From JBALVO01 sp036961445 (GTDB lineage: Bacteria > Pseudomonadota > Gammaproteobacteria > Pseudomonadales > Halieaceae), in contig JBALVO010000006.1 of the NCBI GenBank assembly GCA_036961445.1, positions 10,865 to 74,864 of the forward strand: a stretch of 64,000 bases of DNA, in the 5' to 3' direction. Both the position numbers and the translations under genes were made by a program. The stretch's first letter is position 1, and each line of letters begins with the position of its first letter. Below the pieces are notes generated by a model, which was not told the DNA's origin, ran no database searches, and saw only the letters and a list, made by a program, of their open reading frames with translations. This document shows positions 25,749-32,858 of the stretch, piece after piece.

Positions 25749-27285
25749 TACTTACCTCTATCGCATTGAGTTCTTTATGGTCGCGCAGGTTAGCCTGGAA
25801 CTCCTTTACCTCCAGATGCAGCTGTTGTGTGCCCTGTACACCCAGCCAGCGCGTCTTAACTCGCTCTCTGGGCACGCGGGTGCGCAGCACTGGCATGCGC
25901 TCCATACTGAAGCGTTGGTCCATCCAGGAATTGCCCAGTCGATAGTGGCAGTCCCCCTCACAGCAGCCGGAAATCATGACGCCTTCAGCCAGATCCTTGC
26001 GCAAGACATAGTCAATAAAAGCAGGGGGTACCAATGCGGTGCAGGGCATGCTGATAGAGGCGACACTGTCCGCTGCCATACTCTCGATCTTGCTGCCGTG
26101 GTCGCAGCCATAGACCATAATGCGCGGTTCATTGGTGCTTAGTTTGCTCAGTTTGCTTTCGGTAAGAGACAGTAGCTCCTTGATGTGGAAGCCTGGAATA
26201 CTGATGCCGGTGGTCAGTTCATCCACATGGCGAAAGGGTGACGAAGAGGGACAAGCGCCGGCGCAAATGCCACAGCTGATGCACAAGTCGGGGTCCACTA
26301 CCGACTGCTGATGGCCTGGTTTGTAGTCGTGCACTTTCATGCTGACCGCCTCATAGGGGCAGTCCGCAAGGCACCAGCCACAGCCGTTGCAGTCCTCGGG
26401 ATTCACTACGGCGACAGGCGTCTGTTGTTCTCGCCTGGAGGGCAACCAGGGCAGGATGGTTAGCAAGCACGACAGGCCCACCAGCAGCGCCCAGGTTGGC
26501 CCCGGCCCCCAACTATTGATCAGCGGGTAGGGGTTGAGGAAAATCCAGTCCAGGCCCACGGTTGTGACTGCCACATCGAGATTGGCCGGCGCCTGGCTCA
26601 GGGCGGGCTGCCACAGGGATACCGCCAGCATGGCCAGCCCGGTACCTGCGGCCAGGCCTTTGGCCGGGTTAGTGCGGGCACCAGTGATGCGTTTGATATG
26701 AATGAACATGCCCAGCAGCAGGGACAGCGGGATGCCTATATGGAGAAATACCAGTAGTGAAAAGAAGCGATCACTGAGGGTGGCTTCATTGAGAAAGTTG
26801 CTGGCCATGGGGTCGACCATGATCGGTAGCCAGTCAAACCATTGCGCCGTGGTAATGGCAATGTATTGGGCTTGTACATCCCACACTAACCAGTAGCCAC
26901 CGATAGCAGAGGCAAATAACAGCCACAGTAGCGGGACGCCGGACACCCAACTGAACCATCGCACCCCGCTGTATCGGTCTCTGGCAAATTCGCGCACCAG
27001 GTGCAGGGTGACACAGATACCCATGGCAGCAGAGGCGTAGCGATGAAAGCTGCGCATGATGCCCCCCAGGTACCATTGTTCCACCGAGATATATTCCATA
27101 GAGGCATAAGCCCCCGAGATGCTGGTCTCGAAAAAGATAAACAGGTAGACCCCGGTTACCGCCACAATCCAGAAATAAAAGAATGACAGGGCCCCCAGCT
27201 GGTACATGGGATTCCAGGCGGGGGTGAACACCTGTGAAAATAGACTGTCCAGCCAGTCAAAGCCATGCTTCAACAGTGCTTTCAT
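25741..27285 (-). CDS. Fusion: cytochrome b (bis-heme) + two [4Fe-4S] + MvhD-type domain
   Basis: A 514-residue fusion not found in textbook respiratory chains. Residues 1-210 are a cytochrome b/b6 N-terminal domain with four helices; H81/H95 and H182/H196, each pair 14 residues apart, match the axial ligands of the two b hemes. Helices at about 225 and 265-280 follow. Residues 295-346 carry two ferredoxin motifs (C299-C302-C305-C309 and C335-C338-C341-C345). Residues 386-500 are an MvhD/FrhD-like domain with YGCDHG, MPC and the hallmark GCCEGDCHYRLGN. MvhD domains carry electrons between iron-sulfur proteins in heterodisulfide reductase complexes. It overlaps senC by four bases. A quinone-linked electron route to or from the NO reductase is my inference. 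Confidence 0.8.
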   Translation of the reverse strand: MKALLKHGFDWLDSLFSQVFTPAWNPMYQLGALSFFYFWIVAVTGVYLFIFFETSISGAYASMEYISVEQWYLGGIMRSFHRYASAAMGICVTLHLVREFARDRYSGVRWFSWVSGVPLLWLLFASAIGGYWLVWDVQAQYIAITTAQWFDWLPIMVDPMASNFLNEATLSDRFFSLLVFLHIGIPLSLLLGMFIHIKRITGARTNPAKGLAAGTGLAMLAVSLWQPALSQAPANLDVAVTTVGLDWIFLNPYPLINSWGPGPTWALLVGLSCLLTILPWLPSRREQQTPVAVVNPEDCNGCGWCLADCPYEAVSMKVHDYKPGHQQSVVDPDLCISCGICAGACPSSSPFRHVDELTTGISIPGFHIKELLSLTESKLSKLSTNEPRIMVYGCDHGSKIESMAADSVASISMPCTALVPPAFIDYVLRKDLAEGVMISGCCEGDCHYRLGNSWMDQRFSMERMPVLRTRVPRERVKTRWLGVQGTQQLHLEVKEFQANLRDHKELNAIEVSNG

Positions 27286-28091
27286 CTATCGGCCTTTAAA
27301 CTGCGGCGCCATTCTTTGAATAGCACGCGCCCGAAAATAAGGGAAACCAACAGCCCCACAAAGGTGCCAATAAACACCGATACATCGACGTAGTATGAGT
27401 CTGTCGCCGGGTCGTATACGGTGCAGAAGAGGCGTATACGACCTCCCAGGTAGGACAGGGTGGAGTGACTTTTCGGCTTGTTAAATACCAGCTCTTTCAG
27501 CGGCTCTATCAATTGTGGCGTTGGAAATGAGATACCGTAGACCTGCCGGTAGATCACGCCATCGGCATCAATCACCGAGGACTGTATCAAGTGATCGAAA
27601 CCACTGGCCGAGGGTGTATAGATAAAACCCAGTTGCCTGACGAGCTTGTCCATATTGGCGGCATCACCTGAGAGGAAATCCCAGTGTTCATCGGTCACAC
27701 CCGTGCTGGTGCGAAATTGCGCCATACGCAGTGGGCTGTCATTGGCCGTGTCGAACCCGACGCTTACCAGTGCGAAGCTATCATCATCAAGGACATCCCA
27801 CGCCTTTTTCGCCACCTGTTGTAGATGTTGGGTCGTCGTGGGACAGATGTGATGGCAGCTGGTGAAAATCATGCTGATTACCAGTGGCTTGCCGCGATAG
27901 TCTTCCAGCGACACCAGCGATCCATCGGTTCTGACCAGTTCGATACCCTGCACGGTAGATCCGATAGCGCCCTGGCTATAGGCCAACGCATCATCATGAC
28001 TGAAGCTGGAAAAATCCGGATCAGCTGTCGCCGCGACCACGCCGATAGCAAGAAAAAGGCCGGCTAATGCCGGCCATAGAAACCTCTGCAT
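27282..28091 (-). CDS. senC: SCO1/SenC-family copper chaperone
   Basis: A 269-residue protein with an N-terminal signal or anchor (VAAATADP), a thioredoxin-fold core with the copper-binding C79-x3-C83 (TSCHHICP) and H167 (GFDHLIQ), and an extra C-terminal membrane helix at about 235-255. SCO proteins deliver copper to, or reduce, the CuA site of heme-copper enzymes. It lies directly after the subunit I gene (44 bp) and overlaps the cytochrome b fusion gene by four bases. The order subunit II, subunit I, SenC matches the norSY-senC clusters known from ammonia oxidisers. Confidence 0.88.
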   Translation of the reverse strand: MQRFLWPALAGLFLAIGVVAATADPDFSSFSHDDALAYSQGAIGSTVQGIELVRTDGSLVSLEDYRGKPLVISMIFTSCHHICPTTTQHLQQVAKKAWDVLDDDSFALVSVGFDTANDSPLRMAQFRTSTGVTDEHWDFLSGDAANMDKLVRQLGFIYTPSASGFDHLIQSSVIDADGVIYRQVYGISFPTPQLIEPLKELVFNKPKSHSTLSYLGGRIRLFCTVYDPATDSYYVDVSVFIGTFVGLLVSLIFGRVLFKEWRRSLKADR

Positions 28092-28135
28092 GTAAAAGCA
28101 CCTAAGCTGCGAGTTGAGGGAACCTCATCAGACGG

Positions 28136-29830
28136 TTAGCCTATGCCCCAGGTTTCAGCCAGATACTTCCAGTTAATGAAGTAGTACAGCGCGAAACTGA
28201 CAAAGAAAATCATCGCCAGGACCAGGGTCCCCGGTATGGCAAAAGCACTACCGCCGTTGGCATTGTATTCCTCATCAGTAACCGGAGCCACTATACATGG
28301 CTCTGCCATGGGTTGGTCGCCGAGCTTCTTGCCGAACAGTATGGTGCCAACCATGATCAGGCAGAAAGACGCGCCGCCAGCGACAGCCACAATGACCGAC
28401 ATACCGTTCAGGGCGAGCATGGTGTAGGCCGCCGCGGGGAATTCATGGGTAATGCCGCCGGTACCAGCAAAGCCGATATCCCAGTGGCGGCGTGGTACGC
28501 CCAGTGTGCCTGCGCCCATCAGGAACAGCGACACTCCAGACATGCCCAGTCCGAACATGTAGGGCTGCCACCTGGCCAGTCCTCGCCAGACCAGCTGGCG
28601 GCGAAACAAGACCGGTACCAGCCAGTAGGCCAGTGACATAAATGCCAATGTGCTACCCAGTACCACCGTGGCGTGGAAATGGCCAGGTACATACAGCGTG
28701 TTGTGTACCAGTATATTGATTTGCTCTGCACCCATTACCACGCCGGTAATGCCACCCAGGAAGCCAAACCCGACCAGGGAAATAAACATGCCAGAGAATG
28801 TCGGATTACTCCACGGTGCCTTGCGTAACCAGGTGAACAGGCCAGCTGTATGTCCCCTTGCACGTTGAGCTGCCTCGATGGAACCGGGCACCGTCAGGCC
28901 GTGTACCATGCTGGCCATAACGGCCAGATACATGGCGTAGCTGGTGTTGAACATCTTGTAGTTTGAGCTCAACCCTGGATCTACCAGCAAATGGTGAACA
29001 CTGGCCAGCTGCAGGAACAGGATGTACATCAAAAAGGCCGTGCGGCTTACTTTTTCCGACAAGGGCTTTGCGCCAAATACGATGGCTGCAATGGCATACC
29101 AGACCGCTACGTGAGCTGCCACGTTAATTTGCTGGGAGGAGTGGCCAAAAGCCCACCACACCATGCGATAGGCCAGGACATTGATCTCGCCTACCAGGCC
29201 GACACTCCACAGGAAGGTCGGTAACAGGATGATGGCGCCACTGACAATGGTGAATACTGCGATGATCGCCGCGGTGATAGCACCGAATGTGACCAGGGGC
29301 ACAGAGCCTTCATAGGTCTTCTCAGCTTTGGCAACTACCAGGGTGCCGAAAAACACGAAGCAACCGATTAACGCACCGACCGCAAACAGGATCAGGCTGA
29401 GGTAAAACAGCGGATGCGCTTCCAATGGCACGTAGGACGTCATCATGACGCTGGAGTTACCCTGCAGCACAATCACGTTATTCATGATTGCGCCGATCAC
29501 CATCAAGGCAAACCCGACCCATGCCCATTTAGGGGTCGCCAGACGCGAGCCCAACAAGACCGAGGAGCAGAAGTACAGGATCGCTATTTCGAAAAAGATC
29601 ATCCAGAAAATCAATACGTTGATGCCATGTGCGGTGAGCACCATGTAAAAGTCTTCGGCGCCCAACAAATGCACTGCCTGCCATCGCGTCAGGCCTACCA
29701 TTAGTCCGTAAAGCCCGCCTACCAGCAAGAATACCACTGCCGCGACCGCGTTGGCCTTCATTAGGTTTTCTGCCGGACCATGGAACTTCAAGCCAGTGTC
29801 CGGACAAGTTCTAAAGTTGTTGTTAGTCAT
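28136..29830 (-). CDS. Heme-copper subunit I, NorSY/sNOR-type NO reductase candidate
   Basis: A 564-residue protein of about 13 helices. Ligands: H68 (TAHGINVL) and H386 for the low-spin heme, H384 (PGHFH) for the high-spin heme, and H230 plus H279-H280 (SVHHLL) for the second metal. After H230 the sequence reads GHSSQQ: where oxygen reductases of the A and B families have GHPEVY with the cross-linked Tyr, this has Q234. Loss of that Tyr is a mark of NO reductases of the heme-copper superfamily. Placement with a CuA subunit and SenC suggests the NorSY/sNOR group; nitrite reductase nearby supports it. A B-type oxygen reductase is the alternative. Confidence 0.8.
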   Translation of the reverse strand: MTNNNFRTCPDTGLKFHGPAENLMKANAVAAVVFLLVGGLYGLMVGLTRWQAVHLLGAEDFYMVLTAHGINVLIFWMIFFEIAILYFCSSVLLGSRLATPKWAWVGFALMVIGAIMNNVIVLQGNSSVMMTSYVPLEAHPLFYLSLILFAVGALIGCFVFFGTLVVAKAEKTYEGSVPLVTFGAITAAIIAVFTIVSGAIILLPTFLWSVGLVGEINVLAYRMVWWAFGHSSQQINVAAHVAVWYAIAAIVFGAKPLSEKVSRTAFLMYILFLQLASVHHLLVDPGLSSNYKMFNTSYAMYLAVMASMVHGLTVPGSIEAAQRARGHTAGLFTWLRKAPWSNPTFSGMFISLVGFGFLGGITGVVMGAEQINILVHNTLYVPGHFHATVVLGSTLAFMSLAYWLVPVLFRRQLVWRGLARWQPYMFGLGMSGVSLFLMGAGTLGVPRRHWDIGFAGTGGITHEFPAAAYTMLALNGMSVIVAVAGGASFCLIMVGTILFGKKLGDQPMAEPCIVAPVTDEEYNANGGSAFAIPGTLVLAMIFFVSFALYYFINWKYLAETWGIG

Positions 29831-29840
29831 GTCCGTATCC

Positions 29841-30383
29841 CTAATCCACTACCAGTATTTTGCCGATCATCAAGTGATGACCAATGCCGCAGTACTCATT
29901 ACAGATAACGGAGTACTCACCGGACGCGTTGGGGGTCAGGGTAAATACATGTTCGTAATTGGGTACGACCTGTATGTTGATGTTGGCTGGTTGTAGAGAG
30001 AAGCCATGCTGCCAATCCAGTGACGACAGATGGAAGCGATAGGTTTCGCCTTTTTTCAATTCTATGATCGGCCACCAGTCCCACAGCCTGGCCAGCATGT
30101 AAACATCACCACCAGCAGGTGGCGCGACTACCGGATAGTTGCGCGGCCCCTCATTGCGGACAGTGTATTTGTCCACGAAAGCCTGGACCGTGGTCTGGTA
30201 AGCCTTGGGTGTGGTCTGGTAGGTCTCGGTGCCAAGGTTCTGCTTTCCGACCACATGCCAGTACGGCATCATAAAGGTCATGACCATGCCCCAGACAAAG
30301 ACCAGTGATATCCACATCAATTCGGATTTGTGGATGGGCTCGTTCCACCATATTTTCTTTGCGGGAGGCGACAGGCTGGACAT
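29841..30383 (-). CDS. CuA-containing subunit II of the heme-copper enzyme
   Basis: 180 residues with one membrane helix (about 23-40) and a periplasmic cupredoxin domain. All CuA ligands are seen: H126 (WQHGFS), C161, E163, C165, H169 and M172 in CNEYCGIGHHLM. The single helix and short length fit subunit II of B-type (ba3-like) enzymes and the NorY-type subunit. It would receive electrons from a periplasmic cytochrome c or cupredoxin and pass them to subunit I. Ten bases separate it from the subunit I gene. Confidence 0.88.
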   Translation of the reverse strand: MSSLSPPAKKIWWNEPIHKSELMWISLVFVWGMVMTFMMPYWHVVGKQNLGTETYQTTPKAYQTTVQAFVDKYTVRNEGPRNYPVVAPPAGGDVYMLARLWDWWPIIELKKGETYRFHLSSLDWQHGFSLQPANINIQVVPNYEHVFTLTPNASGEYSVICNEYCGIGHHLMIGKILVVD

Positions 30384-30431
30384 GGATTAACCCTCTACTA
30401 TGGTCTTGTTTTTTTGTTTTAGTTTTGACGC

Positions 30432-30587
30432 TTAGCGCATGGGTATCATTACAATTTCCATGATGCCCCAGCCCAGGTAAAGTACGGCGGGGGATGCCAC
30501 CCCTATAAAGAGCAATAGAAATGGGTTGTCCAACAGCTTTTGCATCATTGGCACCTGGCCGCCATCGTCCTGATCTTGATCTGACAT
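30432..30587 (-). CDS. 51-residue single-helix membrane peptide, first gene of the operon
   Basis: The frame starts at ATG 30585-30587 after GAGGGGAAGAG, a strong ribosome site, and codes for 51 residues: an acidic N-terminus (MSDQDQDDGG), then one membrane helix (about 22-46), ending IPMR. It lies 48 bp before the CuA subunit gene and downstream of the FNR/DNR-type box. Small helices of this sort accompany ba3-type oxidases (subunit IIa) and could be a third structural subunit here. No sequence family is recognised. Confidence 0.72.
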   Translation of the reverse strand: MSDQDQDDGGQVPMMQKLLDNPFLLLFIGVASPAVLYLGWGIMEIVMIPMR

Positions 30588-30672
30588 GCTCTTCCCCTCG
30601 TGCAGACGAATTGATAACGCGAAACAAATCGTTCCGCCTGCGGAATGTTAACGCGCCTAAATTGCAAGCATC

Positions 30673-30686
30673 TTGACCTCAATCAA
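30673..30686. promoter_or_regulatory. FNR/DNR-type box upstream of the sNOR-type operon
   Basis: TTGACCTCAATCAA matches the palindrome TTGAT-N4-ATCAA at nine of ten conserved positions. It lies 86 bp before the start of the 51-residue peptide gene. Crp/FNR regulators of the DNR/NNR type bind such sites in answer to NO or low oxygen; FNR itself would use the same site. Confidence 0.65.
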
Positions 30687-30718
30687 AGAAATCAATGTCC
30701 GCTTGTGGTGTTTTGTTG

Positions 30719-31111
30719 TTACTGGTTGTTCGCCGGGCAGTGCATGAGCTGTTGGATCGATACGCGCAGAGTGGCACAATCTGCGGTTGCGCTGGGCTGC
30801 TGCAGATGCTCTGAGACGCTGCGGTAATCGGGGCAGCGGTGTGTCGAGTTGTCGCCGGGCGCCTGATAAATGTAAGCGCACAGCTGGATTTGTCGGCGCA
30901 ACCGGGCAGTGACTCCGCAGTCGTTCCCGGTGGGGGCTGGTATTGATGCCGCCTGCAGGCTACTCCAGGCACTGGCGCAATTCACCTTCCAGTGCGCTTC
31001 CAGTTCAATCTTTTTTACCGGTATACGCTCGTTGACTGCATCCGCGCTGCCCTGCGCGGCAGCGAGTGGAGCGATAAACAGTAGAGCAATAATTGCTTGA
31101 TAATTATTCAT
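30719..31111 (-). CDS. Exported six-cysteine protein, unknown
   Basis: 130 residues, beginning with a clear signal peptide (IIALLFIAPLAAAQ, cleavage near residue 20). The mature part has six cysteines (in NCAS, DCGV, LCAY, RCPD, DCAT, HCPA), which would allow three disulfides. No heme-binding CxxCH is present and no family is recognised. It lies between the NO-reductase-like operon and nirI, reads in the same direction as the operon, and starts 34 bp from a perfect FNR/DNR-type box that it shares with divergent nirI. It is probably part of the denitrification response. Confidence 0.6.
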   Translation of the reverse strand: MNNYQAIIALLFIAPLAAAQGSADAVNERIPVKKIELEAHWKVNCASAWSSLQAASIPAPTGNDCGVTARLRRQIQLCAYIYQAPGDNSTHRCPDYRSVSEHLQQPSATADCATLRVSIQQLMHCPANNQ

Positions 31112-31144
31112 GCCCTATAAGACCCCAGCTTAGAGCAGGCTTGC

Positions 31145-31158
31145 TTGATGCAGATCAA
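31145..31158. promoter_or_regulatory. Perfect FNR/DNR-type box between the six-cysteine gene and nirI
   Basis: TTGATGCAGATCAA is an exact TTGAT-N4-ATCAA. It lies 78 bp before nirI and 34 bp before the divergent six-cysteine protein gene. The distance fits activation of nirI from about position -41 with a transcript start near 31193. Confidence 0.75.
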
Positions 31159-31235
31159 AGGAGGCTCACGCTGGGAGTATTAGCATGTAGGGCAAAATAA
31201 GGGGCGTACACTAGCGTTCCCAGCCCGGGCGCATC

Positions 31236-32762
31236 ATGCACTCAGATCAAGGTCTTTTTTCGCGATATTTTGTCCTGCTGTCCGCTCTGCTATTGGCGAC
31301 GGTTGTCACTGGGGCGCGGGGTGCAGAGTTGACTCTGTCTCAGGTTCAGCAAGTGTTTCCAACAGCGCAGGTCATTACTTCTCTTAACGACAAAACTCTC
31401 GCCTACTCGGTTCGCAGCGAGCGTGGACAGTTGGGCTTCGCCTTCACTACCGGTGAGTTGGCTCCGATCTCTGCCTATTCAGGCAAGCCCATCAATACCC
31501 TGGTGGGGCTGGGTGAAGATGGTCTGATCAAGGGCATCGCAATCTTGCACCACGAGGAGCCGATTCTGGTTATCGGCATTTCCGATGCTGATCTGGCAGC
31601 GTTTATCAACCAGTTTATCGGCAAGAAAACCACGGATCGGATCCGGGTGGGGGCGCGGGGCCGCAAGGGCTATGTCGGTATTGATGGCATTACCGGCGCG
31701 ACCATAACCACCATGGTGTTGACCAGTTCGGTAAATAAATCAGTGCACCGGGTAGCCGAGACCTACGGCATTCCCCGCAGTTCTGCGCCGGCGATGCCTG
31801 GCATGGCGTCTGCTGCAACTGCGAATGTTGATTGGGACGAGCCGGCCTGGAAGCTGTTGTGGCAGGATCGCTTGTTCGAACTGGTGGTCGTTGCGCTGGC
31901 ATTAGTACTATTACTGGCGGTGTTATTTTTTCAGGACTGGCTGGTTAAGCGCACAGTGCTATTTCATCGGCTGCGCGTTGCGTATCTTCTGTTTACCGTT
32001 TTTTTCATCGGTTTTTACTGCTCTGCCCAGTTGTCGGTTATTAATTTGTTGGCTTTTTTTCACAGTCTCAGCAGTGGTTTTTCCTGGGATACGCTGTTGA
32101 TAGAACCAGTGATTTTTATGCTGTGGGCTTTTGTCGCAGTCAGTATTTTACTGTGGGGGCGTGGGGTTTACTGCGGTTGGCTATGCCCCTTTGGTGCCGC
32201 ACAGGACCTTATCAGTAAGTTGGCCACGCACCTGGGAATTGAAGGATATCGTCTGCCGCAAATGGTGCATGAGCGGCTGTGGGCGATAAAGTATTTTATT
32301 TTGATTGCACTGGTGGGCCTGTCGCTGGATTCCATGGTGACCGCGGCAAAGTTGGCTGAGGTAGAGCCATTCAAAACGACTTTTATTCTGCGCTTTGCGC
32401 GGGAGCCGATATTTGTTGTGTACGCATTAGCCTTGCTGGCAGTGTCTGCTGTTAACAGTAAATTTTTCTGCAAATATCTATGTCCATTGGGGGCAGGTCT
32501 TAGCTTTGCAACGCGCTTTCGAATATTCGATTGGCTGCGGCGGCGCAATGAGTGCGGTACGCCCTGTGAGTCCTGCGGCCATCAGTGTCAGATAGCTGCC
32601 ATCAAGCCAACCGGTGAAATTATTGACAATGAATGCCACTACTGCCTGGAGTGCCAGGTGACCTACTGGGATGAGCAGCGCTGTCCGCCGTTGGTGGAAA
32701 AGCGGAAAAAGCGAGAGCGGCGGCAGCAAAAGTCTACGGATGTGATTGCGTCGGATTCCTGA
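31236..32762 (+). CDS. nirI: NosR/NirI-family flavin iron-sulfur membrane protein
   Basis: 508 residues. A signal peptide is followed by a periplasmic FMN-binding domain with D150-GITGAT (T156 the likely covalent flavin site). Then come five or so membrane helices with two CxxxCP motifs on the cytoplasmic side (C313-C317 and C412-C416), and a C-terminal ferredoxin-like region with cysteines 440, 444, 447, 451 and 467, 470, 473. NosR and NirI proteins pass quinol electrons outwards and are needed for expression or activity of N2O or nitrite reductase. The nirS gene follows, and no nosZ is present, so I call it NirI. It is shorter than typical NosR. Confidence 0.82.
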   Translation: MHSDQGLFSRYFVLLSALLLATVVTGARGAELTLSQVQQVFPTAQVITSLNDKTLAYSVRSERGQLGFAFTTGELAPISAYSGKPINTLVGLGEDGLIKGIAILHHEEPILVIGISDADLAAFINQFIGKKTTDRIRVGARGRKGYVGIDGITGATITTMVLTSSVNKSVHRVAETYGIPRSSAPAMPGMASAATANVDWDEPAWKLLWQDRLFELVVVALALVLLLAVLFFQDWLVKRTVLFHRLRVAYLLFTVFFIGFYCSAQLSVINLLAFFHSLSSGFSWDTLLIEPVIFMLWAFVAVSILLWGRGVYCGWLCPFGAAQDLISKLATHLGIEGYRLPQMVHERLWAIKYFILIALVGLSLDSMVTAAKLAEVEPFKTTFILRFAREPIFVVYALALLAVSAVNSKFFCKYLCPLGAGLSFATRFRIFDWLRRRNECGTPCESCGHQCQIAAIKPTGEIIDNECHYCLECQVTYWDEQRCPPLVEKRKKRERRQQKSTDVIASDS

Positions 32763-32781
32763 CTGTTGCACTTGGTTTTTG

Positions 32782-32795
32782 TTGATGTGCGTCAA
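32782..32795. promoter_or_regulatory. FNR/DNR-type box upstream of nirS
   Basis: TTGATGTGCGTCAA matches TTGAT-N4-ATCAA with one change. It lies 63 bp before the chosen nirS start, so nirS can be transcribed on its own as well as from nirI. Confidence 0.65.
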
Positions 32796-32858
32796 GGTGA
32801 AATTTATTGAGAAGCATAGTCTGGTCTCTGCGATTATGGTCCCGTGGAGGGGATGAAA

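Noticed and set aside
31236..32762. Calling this protein NosR with a nitrous-oxide reductase system
   Set aside because: No nosZ, nosD, nosF, nosY or nosL is near, the protein is shorter than NosR, and nirS follows directly.
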